Positions 54,101 to 64,000 of a DNA stretch of 64,000 nucleotides are shown here, one piece after another. The notes beneath the pieces are model-generated. The model saw nothing but the letters and a program-made list of their open reading frames with translations. It was not told the origin of the DNA and did not search any database. Made by a program: the position numbers and the translations under genes. Every line of letters begins with the position of its first letter. The first letter of the stretch is position 1. The stretch spans positions 806,001-870,000 of the forward strand of contig NC_134028.1 of the NCBI RefSeq assembly GCF_964204645.1, given 5' to 3'. The DNA comes from Tubulanus polymorphus (Eukaryota > Nemertea > Palaeonemertea > Tubulaniformes > Tubulanidae).

Positions 54101-57100
54101 ATGTGATAAATACATTTCGTAGTAAATTCTTTTTGGAAACAGTGCGCAGCATTAATCGAACCTTTTAAAAAATCAATATCTCGCTGTTTTCTACATAAGG
54201 TTGAACTACACGTGAATTCTCTAAACGACGGAGATGTTTTTGTTTTGGACGACGGCGAGAAAATATTCGTCTGGACCGGAAACGAGAGCAGCATCAAAGA
54301 GAGAATGAAGGTGAAGGTCACGGATAAATATTTTTGCCTCGAATTGAATTAATTTTAACTGGTTGAATATTTTTGTGTGTAGGGTATGGAAGTAGCTAGA
54401 CAGATCAGGGATGAGGAAAGAGGTGGTAAAGCCCAAGTTATTGTAGTCGGTAAGTTTTAAAGAACTTAAATCGTATGTCTGAAGAGTTCAAGTAGATTTA
54501 AGACATAAGTCATACAGTTTGGAACTTAGCCTGTATAATTGGTAATCGAAGGGTCCTACTTAAACCGTGAAGTTAAAACTGTGTCTAGTAAAACCCATGT
54601 TAAAAAAGTTGAAACTGGTGTATGAAACCAGTTTCAACAAGTTGTCGTTTAATTTTCAACTCTGTCAGTTGAGATTAGTTTATTTTCGATGTTTTAGCGA
54701 AGTCAAACGACGTAACTGAATCCAGGTGTTTCAATGTAAAGCTAATCTCAATATCGACGTATACATTTTTTTGTATATTTTTTCTAGAACCGAAACAATC
54801 GACGTATCACGCGGGTTTCTTCAGAGCTCTGGGTTCGGAGGGTCCGATAAAATCAGCAGCAGAAGGAGGCGACGATTCCGAGTTCGAATCCAATCTGTCT
54901 AGAGATATTAGATTATACAGGTCGGTATAGGGCAGTAGACACTGTTCCTTTCAAAAAAATATCATGTAAACAAAGTTTGAAACAAGTCTAAAATACCTAA
55001 TGTAAAATCGATGGCAATAATCACTTTGATGAACAACGATTATGATTATTCTATATGTTCATGGACTCCGACTCAAGTCTGTCATTCAGTCTATGAATCA
55101 ATTGATATATTCACTAATTCTAGAGTCAGTGACGCTAGCGGTGAATTAGAAATCAATCTGGTCGGTGAAAAGGTCATAAAACAAGAAATGTTAGATACCT
55201 ACGTGAGTTGGACAGCATTGCCGGATGACGGTTACTGTTAGCCTGTAAAACATTAATCTTATAACAGATTTTAAGATGAATGTTTGTTTTAATTGTTAGG
55301 ATTGTTTTATATTGGAAGCTGGACGAGCCGGTCTGTTTGTATGGGTGGGAAAAGGCTGTACAGATTATGAAAAGAAAAGTGCCTGGTCGAGGGCGTTGGT
55401 AAGTATTTTGCTATCGCTCGCTTGTCACAGCGGCGACGGCGAATCTTACTTGTAGTGATTCAGTTTCGTCTCGGAGAAAATTAGATTAATTTTGCCATTT
55501 TGTCCTCTGTAAGGCACTCCTTGAATCGGTACGTAAACAAAAAAAAATATTTCTTAAACTAACAAACTTTTGACATTTATGTATATTTTTTGTAAAGATT
55601 TGTCTTTAATTTGTGACGCGTGAACATCTTAACGTCTGTTTCAGATTAGTTTTTCTAACAATGAAAATTCTATTATTCAAAACATCTTATATATTATATC
55701 ACACATTGTAGATTTTCAATCTAACCAAAAGCAACGTTAAATACAATATAGTCCACTCTGTGACATTGTAACTTTGTAACACTGTAACTATAACATTGGA
55801 ACCAAATTAAAACGTAATGCGGTAACATTATTGGTGTCATGATTTTAATTGCCCTTTTCATTTGGTCAAAGATCGTTAAAACCTCCAAATCTAACCTTCG
55901 TCCTTCCGAAAATTGCATATTTTGGATGTTTAAAAAAACATCAAGTAACAAGGGTGGGGGCCCAGTAGCCTATGAAACGGTCTGAAAAATACCTTTTATT
56001 TTTTTCGGGACCCCGGTCTCCCAAATTTCCTAGATCCGCCCCTGTATTGGTTTCCACATTGGAATCTTTACCAAAAATAATCTATGATGTTATATTTATT
56101 ATCTACCAATTTTACATGTATCAGGTTCTCGATTATTTCAATAGGGATTTCTAGAAGAGAAAGGCTATCCTAATTGGACTAAAGTAACTCGTGTTGTCGA
56201 AGAAGGTGAAACTCCTTTGTTTAAACAATGTTTTACGGGTTGGAGAGATAAGAACGTAGTTAACGGTTTCGGTAGCGCTCAGAAGAGTAATATCGCCAGT
56301 ACGTATTTCATTTATCAAATCATTCTTAACCGAGATTTAAAAGCGTCTTATAAAAGCGTATTATATTTCAATTGATAGAGGTGAAAAGAGAGAAGTTTAA
56401 CGCCACTAAGATGCACACCGTTAGTGTGGAAGAAAAACAAAGACTTCCCGATGACGGGACCGGTCGTTTACAGGTATATCTAGTTTCATTTCAAATATAT
56501 TTTAAATATCAAAAAGAAGACAGAATTCTGCAGTATTATGCCCCGGTCAAACAAGCTGGCTACGGGAGATATACCACGTTAGATACATTACCTATAACTT
56601 GTCGTGAACCCCGTAGAGTTAGTTGGACAGGTTTTACAGCTTAAATACAACATTTCAGCGCCGATATTCATTTAAGGGTTAGTTATGATATTATTTACAG
56701 ATCTGGCGCGTGGAAAACTTTAATTTAGTTGCAGTACCGGAGGAAATGTATGGTATATTTTTCGGCGGAGATAGTTACGTGGTGCTGTACACGTACACTC
56801 GGTCAGGAAAGGAAGAAAATATCATATATTTCTGGCAGGTATGACCTATAAATGTACTTTGATCGAAAGTATGGTCAAGAGCCCAGTTGCATCCCGAAGT
56901 CAAAAAATGTCTTGAACAACAAACTCTACATTTTTTTAAATTCATTTTGTTTCTTCATTTTTTATTCGCAGGGATTAAAAAGTTCGACCGATGAAACGGC
57001 ATCGTCAGCGATGTTGGCTTCAAACATGAATGATAAATATTTTGACGGTAACTCACAAATGGTTAGTAAAATCCACCTCTAACCGTGTCGTTTAAAGAGG

Positions 57101-59854
57101 GTTAGGGTTAGAATCCCTGAGAAAACGATTGCCAAAATAGTCCTAGTCATCGTTAGGAATAAGAAATAGCCCAAGGAAACACATCTGACTCTTAGTAGTC
57201 TTAGTCTAAGATTTCATATCGTAATTGTGGCGGCCTGTTTGTTTACGTTACCGGCAATTATCTATTAGTTAATTTGTTTTGATGTGTTACCTTCCAATAA
57301 TTGTTAATCAAAGGCTCCAATATAAGGCGTATGCTATCTATGAACAGGTTCGTGTTGTACAGAATAAAGAAAATGAACACTTTTTACTGATGTTTCACGG
57401 AGAGATGGTGGTTTATATGGTGAGTGTATTTCATAATCTCTAAACATTGAGTCTCTCGTGGAATGTGCGCAATAATTGTAACCTCTTTATAACAAACAAA
57501 CAAAATGACTTCCTGGGAGAGAGTAACTTGGTTACCTGGCTCAACACCACTTACACATTCTTGTTTGTACGACTTGCCATTGTAAACCTGGGAAAGTATG
57601 ATTCAAACAAGATAAGAATAGTCGCACGATCCATACTTGTGTCCAACCGCCACCCTGGCTCATCTTGTATCCTCTTATTTCTCTATTATTGTCTATAGGG
57701 TGGAACTGCCAGTGGATTCCGTAATCGCCAGGAAGTGGAGAGAGTACGAAGTGACGATAAAGAATCGATGTTATTCCAGGTGCGCGGTACGACCCCGTCG
57801 AATACTCGGGCAGCAGAAGTACCCTGTAAATCCTCATCACTCAATTCAAACGATGTATTTATACTATCTATAGCTAGAGCTAAACTGAACTTAGTTTGGT
57901 ATGGTTTGGTAAGTGTGTCCATCAGCTACTCTACCCTCGGTATCCTAGCAAAAACAGTTACTTTAGGCATACTAGGATATTGGGTCGGGGAGATTTGGGA
58001 TCATATATACTCTAAATGCATATATTATAAGTATTTTCAAAAGTATTTTAATTTGTAGGGTTCGAGCGCCGAGGAACGAGAAACTGCTATTAAAGTTTGT
58101 CATTGTATCTCACCAGCAAGGTCTGTGTCACTTCAGTCATTTACAATCTATTTCAAACCTTAACACGTGTAGTTTGTTATGTTATTACAATTGGCAGTGA
58201 AATGGCTATAGTTCAAGAAAAAGAAGAACCCGCTGAGTTTTGGCAATATTTGGGAGGGAAAGGTGAATACGCATCTGGTTCAAGCACGACGGTAAGATTG
58301 GAATCCAGGACCTAGTTACACAGTTCTCAGATCCGTCTATATCTGAATTACATGTACTTCATGTGTGCTTTATAGTTAGCTCTCAAATCAGTGGAACTTG
58401 GTTCATTAAGGGCACTTCTGTATATACTTTTTGTGATCATAAAGTATATGTTTGTCTATCAAATTCAGTATAATTTGTTTGTATTTTACAGGACAGCTCG
58501 AACCCATTTTCTGTGATGCCGAGATTGTTCCAATGTTCGAACGCATCTGGAAATATTGACGTCGAAGAAATCGTCGACTTCCAGCAGGACGTAGGGAAAA
58601 TTCTGATTAAATCTAACAAAAATCATTTTATCATCGGCCACAATTCTTCAAACCAGACTTGAATTCATATATTTCTGTTTGTAGGATCTGTGTTCAGACG
58701 ATGTAATGATATTAGATTCCTATGATGAAGTTTATGTTTGGATCGGAACCGGGGCAAATGCAGAAGAAAAGAAAGAAGCGCTTACAATAGCAATGGTAAA
58801 ATAACCTAACCTAACCTCATATATAACAAGAAGTCAATGGCTGGGCGAATTGTAAATTTGCCTGTACTGTATCTAAGTTGTAGAAATTTGAAGTGTCAAA
58901 ATCCGTTCACGCGATTCTGCGATTTTTCTACATTTCGATACTTTGTGTAATTCATCGCATTCTATTCAATTTTACAGCAATACATTAAAACAGATCCGTC
59001 TGGTCGAACTGTAGATACTACGAATATATTCCAAATCAAACAAGGACATGAACCGATTAATTTCACATGTCATTTTCTGGCCTGGGACGAAGAAAAGTGG
59101 AAGGTGAGAACAATACGTACATCTCGAGATCTAGCAGTAGTTAGGTATTCAAATAATGAAGTAGTTCATGAAGTGGTTGTATCTGTACGAGACGCAGCTG
59201 TACAATCCCGATGTAACCATGGTGAATCATGAAAATAACTATTAGGATATGGCCGAAACGCTGTTGAATCAACTATTAGTTCATGGAAAAATTTCGGATT
59301 TTATATCAACTTATACGTTTTTATTATATGGGATCGAGTTGATATATAGTATTGCACCTTCATGATACCTGCAACATATACACAATATCATTGATATGAC
59401 TTTCAAATCTTGATATATTTCTTTATAGAATGAAAAATCCTACGAGGATATGTTAGAAGAACTAGAAGCTGATAATGCCAAAGTGACATTAGTTTCAGAG
59501 GTACTCTCACACGTCATTTCGAGAAGTCAGGTTTTCGATGTCTCTTTTGTAAACTTATATTTCTGTTGCAGGAATTAGCAAAATACGATCAAACATATCC
59601 ACTAGACGTGCTAAAACAGAAGTTTGTTCCAGACACTATTGACCCAACTTCTAAAGAGGTAGATATATCTTATCATCACTAGATACTGAATTCCAGGTTC
59701 CATTGGATGCGTCTAATTCCATGAATTGTTCTCATTACAGATGTATCTTTCCGACGAAGATTTCCAAAGTGTGTTTCAAATGTCGAAAGATGATTTCGGT
59801 AAATTGAAGGAATGGAAGAAAGTTCAATTGAAAAAACAGAAAGGCTTATTTTAG
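51197..59854 (+). CDS. VIL1-like: Villin (six gelsolin repeats plus headpiece)
   Basis: 25 exons: 51197-51262, 52232-52306, 52916-52987, 53224-53301, 53619-53671, 53794-53899, 54200-54310, 54383-54449, 54788-54920, 55124-55202, 55300-55398, 56145-56298, 56379-56473, 56701-56838, 56972-57061, 57348-57419, 57699-57908, 58059-58120, 58198-58291, 58492-58590, 58685-58795, 58978-59103, 59429-59500, 59572-59658, 59741-59854. They sum to 2463 nt, or 820 aa (human VIL1 827). Villin is a Ca2+- and phosphoinositide-regulated protein that caps, severs and bundles actin in microvilli. Gelsolin repeats are visible in [37 protein letters not shown], a second half starting LQIWRVENF, and [10 protein letters not shown]. 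The headpiece follows [10 protein letters not shown] and ends in KKQKGLF, which distinguishes villin from gelsolin. All boundaries are GT-AG. It could equally be called advillin-like, because the vertebrate split is later. Confidence 0.95.
51900..52120 (-). mobile_element. tRNA-derived SINE, copy 2
   Basis: On the minus strand it reads A-box-like GGTTTAGTGGTAAGCATGC and B-box GGGTTCGAATC, then a TAGGGTTAGGG-type tail. GGTCACCACA motifs lie 5' of the tRNA part. The order matches the copy at 2755-2965. It lies in villin intron 1. Confidence 0.65.
52440..52560. repeat. Short tandem repeat (AGATCAGTTAGACAATTAAC)
   Basis: Three decaying copies of a unit containing GATCAGTTAGACAAT and CCCATCAGTTAACT lie in villin intron 2. 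Confidence 0.75.
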
Positions 59855-60824
59855 ATACATCCGTAAATATTGTATATCTGCAATTTGTCAAAACTATTTT
59901 TTACACGCTTTTTGATGTTTTGATTTTTGATGTTTTGCTTTTTGATGTTTTAAGTGAATATGCTTTAATCAAAGGGTATTATTACATACACGCAATCAGT
60001 CATCAGTCATAAGTCATTAGACATGATAATATATTTATTATTATTGGTAGATTTTGTGGGTAATTTATTTATTTCTGGGACTGTGAAAGATATTATATTT
60101 TTAAAGAATTATTTGCACGGTTATAAATGAAGATTAACATTATTAGTATTATTAGTAATGACCAGAACAACGAACTGTTATATATTATACAGACATATAA
60201 TAAACTTGATTTATATAATTATATGTTTTAATGTTGATATGCAAATTTCTCTCGGATGCTCTTGTTTCATTGGTCCAATCAGACATTTCATTTAATAACC
60301 AAAATGGTCGACAAAAGTAACAATCGAAATCGAAATGATTTCGAAGGTGTTTTGTATAACTAAAAAGCTGATGGTTTTTCAAGTCAAGCTGCTACGAACA
60401 TGGGATATCTTTATCAAAGTGACATGTACGTATAATGAGTGAGTGCATCATTACGGAATAACATTATATATTATGGTACAGAATTCCGGCTTAGGCACTA
60501 ACATTTTATACCAGGCCTTGGACGAAAAAGAATTGACAAAATTTATCAATTATATACAATCTACGTAAAAGATGTTTAATTCAGTATAAAGAAACTATCA
60601 TTGATCCAAAAATCAACATCGAAATTACGATTTATTGATGATTCATGCAACTCTGAGAGTTTCCTTAAAACTCGGACACGAAAAAAATGTATATTCTAAA
60701 TTGAAGAAAAAACCATTCATTAGATCAAATACAAGTATACACGAGTAGTTGACGTTTTAATTCTATTTCTGTGGCAACTGGTTTAACTGATAAGCAAGAA
60801 AGACGTTAAGAATTTGTTCTTGAA
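59855..60824. other. Villin 3' UTR and intergenic DNA
   Basis: AT-rich, with GATGTTTTG repeats near 59910-59950 and no gene seen. It probably holds the villin 3' end (AATAAAC near 60198) and the promoter of the following GPCR. Confidence 0.5.
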
Positions 60825-61829
60825 ATGGATGGAAACATTTCAGATGATGTTTTCATACACATGTTGTCAGCTCGAGTCAGGGTGGCTTTACTATCAGGCG
60901 CTGTTGTATATACGGGCTGCTTTATTGTATTGGGTTTAATCGGTAATACCTTAACGCTGGTTGTAATACCTCGAATTCGTAAACACGTCGGAACGAGGAC
61001 GGTTAATTATCTATTACCATTAGCCGTCTGCGATTCCGTTTGTGTTTGTTCGGTTGGAATCGTCGCCTGCGAAAATATAGCTTTCTTCACCGGTATTCAG
61101 CTACCAGTCCGTATCGCTACTTCTTCTACGATCGCTTGTAAAGTATCGATGACTTTATACAGTACTAGCATCGGAATATCGGCTTGGTTAATTCTACTTT
61201 TTTCGTTTGAAAGAGGCGTCGCCATTTTGTTCCCGATAAATCGAACACTTCACCTTTCACCGCATCAACGACGTGTTCAAATCACTTCCGTTACGATCGC
61301 TTTGTTTTTATTTCTGTCGACAGTTTTTGCGACTGGTTCTAATCTCCGCTATAAAGGACCGAGTTTAGCAATGTGCACGTACGACCCTCATCGCGTTGTC
61401 GCACGTGGTTTTATTCTGGCTTCCCTATCCCTGCTGTTGATGTATGTGGTCCCGTTTTTAGGCTGCACTATCAGTATTTGCATGGTATTCCTAGGAATCA
61501 TCCGCAACCGAACTACAAGCCGCAAAGTCGTTCAGACCTCTACATCGGTATCGTCCAGTGAAAATAAATGTATTCTGAATCTCATTTGCATAATTGTAGT
61601 CTATTTCATATTTATCTTACCGTTTGTAGGGACCACGTTCATTTCATTGGTTGTAATACCCCTTCGCCTAATTGTTAACGTCGGCCCACAATTAATCCAT
61701 ATTTTGAATATCACCGGTCTATTTTCTGTTCTGTTTTCTATCGGAAATAATGCGGTGAATGTGATCATATTCACGTTTACGCTGAAATCGTTTCGCGCCG
61801 AAATTCATTCGTTTTTATTGAGAAAATAA
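60825..61829 (+). CDS. Orphan class A (rhodopsin-like) GPCR, intronless
   Basis: A single uninterrupted frame of 334 aa starts at ATG (TTGAAATGG context) and ends TAA. Seven hydrophobic segments are clear: TM1 with GLIGNTL (conserved Asn), TM2 with NYLLPLAVCDS (LAxxD), a Cys after TIAC at the top of TM3, and TM3 ending FERG in place of DRY. TM6 reads FIFILPF, without the usual CWxP. TM7 has NNAVNVIIF, so NPxxY is changed. A Cys in CTYDP of extracellular loop 2 can pair with the TM3 Cys. The N-terminus has an NIS glycosylation site; the C-tail is very short. It resembles peptide-type receptors expanded in lophotrochozoans. The ligand cannot be inferred. Confidence 0.85.
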   Translation: MDGNISDDVFIHMLSARVRVALLSGAVVYTGCFIVLGLIGNTLTLVVIPRIRKHVGTRTVNYLLPLAVCDSVCVCSVGIVACENIAFFTGIQLPVRIATSSTIACKVSMTLYSTSIGISAWLILLFSFERGVAILFPINRTLHLSPHQRRVQITSVTIALFLFLSTVFATGSNLRYKGPSLAMCTYDPHRVVARGFILASLSLLLMYVVPFLGCTISICMVFLGIIRNRTTSRKVVQTSTSVSSSENKCILNLICIIVVYFIFILPFVGTTFISLVVIPLRLIVNVGPQLIHILNITGLFSVLFSIGNNAVNVIIFTFTLKSFRAEIHSFLLRK

Positions 61830-61879
61830 TTTTAAGAGTGCATCCCTCGTTTTCAAACACTGACTGAATCATACCGGAG

Positions 61880-61995
61880 TGGCCTGAGAGGCGAATTTAG
61901 CTTCTGCAGATAACGACACGCCCTGAGAGGCGAATTTAGCTTCTGCAGATATCAACCTGCCCTGAGGCGAATTTAATCTTCTGCAGATATCGACC
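61880..61995. repeat. Tandem repeat of about 50 bp (GGCGAATTTAGCTTCTGCAG)
   Basis: Three copies of a unit with CCTGAGAGGCGAATTTAG and TTCTGCAGATATCGAC follow the GPCR stop codon. They may lie in its 3' UTR. Confidence 0.85.
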
Positions 61996-62194
61996 TAAAA
62001 TTATTGAAATGCCATTGCAAAACAAGAACATAAAAACACTGAAACTGAACATTATTCAATTAATGGTAAAAAGCTTTCCTAAAAAGATGTTTTGAGGTAT
62101 GCGTTTAAAAGTATCGACGTATTCCCGAATACAATAAAACATTCCATCTCAGCGGGGCGTTATACTTCATTTAGAAAGTAGGCCAGCCTCTTCA

Positions 62195-62315
62195 GGGGCC
62201 TGTTGCATAGTCACGGCTTAGATTTAAGACTGGTCTAAGACCAACTAAGTTCTATACTCGATCTTAAGATTTAAGACCACTTTTGGACTTAAGTCACGAC
62301 TGTGCAACTGGGCCC
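62195..62315 (+). mobile_element. Small TIR element, CAGTTGCACAGTC family, intact-looking copy
   Basis: The ends are GGGGCCTGTTGCATAGTCAC and GTCACGACTGTGCAACTGGG followed by CCC. These are imperfect inverted repeats of about 20 bp around a 120-bp core with TTAAGATTTAAGACC palindromes. It belongs to the same family as 18781-19030 and 36008-36136. Confidence 0.7.
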
Positions 62316-63224
62316 AGTAGTCTACCAACTGCGTTCACCATTGAAGGAAATTCACGTTCATTTTATATAATTAAGTTGGTTGATGTTTTGTTTTGTATTT
62401 CATTACGTAGTATAACCGTCGGTAAATGGTAAACAAACTTCGTTGCAACCAAGGCTCTGAAAACGACCAGTTTATTTTCATGGCGGCATCATCGCAGCAT
62501 AGGAGCAGCGGGGATTTAAATTTTTTGCTATTTAGCTTTCGATCAAGTTTATTCCATATGCCGGGTGTATAAAGGTGACGCTGACTCAGGAACAGCAGTG
62601 CAATGTTTGGATTGTTAATCTTAAGCATTTTAGTCAGAGTGAATTCGTGGTTTTATCTGTCAGATTGAAGGTTTTATGTTGAACCGTCGTTTTGTTTCCA
62701 ATATCGACAACAAATTCGGCTTTCGTATCTCGTCGACTAACCGAATGCGCTTAACTTCCGAACTATCCTCCGGAATATGGTTCCGATTTACTGAAAATTC
62801 GGTTTCGCATAGTTGAACTTAGTTGGAGTCGACTAACTTCAGTAGATAACCGAAGTTGGCCTTTACTGTGGCATGTGAGTATAAAAATTAGTTCACAGAA
62901 ATACCGCTGATGATAAACATAGCGGCAGCACTTGACGGTCAAGATCTGACACTGTTCGCCGTTCCTTCTGTGGCATGCGAGATTCCGTACCTCCATAAAG
63001 AATGTTATATTTCATGGCACTAACTCCATATTATCTACTTAGATGCAAAATTGGTGTTTTTTCAATAAGAAAATAATTGAGAATCAAATTCCTATATGAT
63101 TTATGTAACCACAATCGACGTTTCATGAAGAGATTTTAACGGTGGCCGCTACTAAATTGATAACTCATATTTACTTCCGCGTTTGTGAAATATTCGCATC
63201 TAGGGCAATCTTAAGACCTGCTGC

Positions 63225-63845
63225 ATATGGCGTCACAAGCCCCGAGGCTTGTCACGCCATATTGGGGCCTGACACGCCATGTGGTAAACGTAAAATGAAA
63301 ATCAAATCCTATGCAGGAGATGAAACGTCGACTAAGTCTCGCGGGTTTTTCTTCCGAAGTTGAAATATTCGGTTGGATATTAATTTAACTTAGATGATTT
63401 ACAACGTATTATATATACATAATAAGAACTACATATTACATCGCATTTACACTAAAATGAGTTTTACAGAATAGAAATTGATCGTTGTTTGTTAATCTAA
63501 TGCAGTGTACACACATTTTGAAACACAATTTAAACAATCATATATTTCGCCAGCATATGAAAAATACAAAAACATTACATATATATCTACTGAATGAGTT
63601 TTACAGAATAAAGATTTTAATTAACTATCTTACATTTCAATGAATCATTCATCTATTTCACATGATTTGTTGATCAATTAGTCTAAGAAGAACATGGATA
63701 ATGTTAGAAAAACATATATGGTGAGCCAGGCTCCAATCTAGTGTGATCTGCAGTCATATGGCTCCTAAAATCGCTAAGCCTTCTACATGGCGTGTCAGGC
63801 CCCAAATGTTCTGCAGCCAATATGGCGTGTCAAGCCCCAAATTGT
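63225..63845. repeat. Inverted repeat pair about 0.6 kb apart (ATGGCGTGTCAGGCCCC)
   Basis: The left arm (63225-63286) contains GGCTTGTCACGCCATATTGG and GGCCTGACACGCCATGTGG. The right arm (63784-63840) contains ATGGCGTGTCAGGCCCCAAA and CCAATATGGCGTGTCAAGCC, its near reverse complement. Each arm can also fold on itself. Confidence 0.65.
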
Positions 63846-64000
63846 CTACAGAATAGCTTCAATAATTGAAACATGGTTTGTCGAACGGTTTTCTATGGAA
63901 GCAATTAAATTATATGTTTAGTTTCAATTAGTTATATATTGTTCATGATTTGATAATCACAAAACAAATACTGCTAGAAAAACCGCGATTTGTCTTCTAT

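Larger units (their letters stand above)
61830..64000. other. Repeat-rich intergenic end of the window
   Basis: It contains a tandem repeat, a small TIR element and a long-range inverted repeat, listed separately. Open frames (62371-62628, 62763-62996, 63142-63363) are short and lack domains. Confidence 0.5.

Overview
The window is animal nuclear DNA. It is AT-rich, holds spliced genes with GT-AG introns and metazoan-specific receptors, and is full of microsatellites, minisatellites and small transposons. A GRL101-type receptor (LDLa repeats plus LRRs plus 7TM, known from the snail Lymnaea), molluscan-style GPCRs and the gene set as a whole point to a lophotrochozoan, most likely a gastropod. 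That placement is inference.

Layout. (1) About 1-5942, minus: the 5' part of a calcium-channel alpha2/delta gene. Its first exon fuses a folate-receptor-like domain to the alpha2/delta frame, and its 3' end lies off the left edge. (2) About 6578-8606, plus: TMEM220, starting at an ETS/NRF1-rich promoter. A 48-bp tandem repeat multiplies the last splice acceptor seven times. (3) 12632-14364, minus: HIF1AN (FIH), complete in 8 exons. (4) 15518-31000, plus: a prominin, 27 exons, 925 aa. One intron holds a purine tract, an uninterrupted (CAG)33 and a pyrimidine tract. (5) 31001-37369: gene-poor, with relic sequence and small repeats. (6) 37370-40596, minus: an ankyrin-repeat DHHC palmitoyltransferase. 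(7) 40785-42575: large minisatellites. (8) 42662-49160, minus: a giant CUB/C-type lectin/LDLa/LRR/7TM receptor of 1969 aa. (9) 51197-59854, plus: villin, 25 exons, 820 aa with headpiece. (10) 60825-61829, plus: an intronless class A GPCR. (11) 61830-64000: repeats and non-coding DNA.

The genes do not form an operon or pathway. Two pairs are divergent (receptor/villin and alpha2delta/TMEM220), and the promoter regions between them are short. I built the gene models by chaining splice sites by eye. The summed exon lengths of the six complete multi-exon genes are multiples of three and need no in-frame stops, which supports the models. One ZDHHC splice donor and one short prominin exon are weak. 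All similarity calls come from motif and family recognition; I ran no searches.
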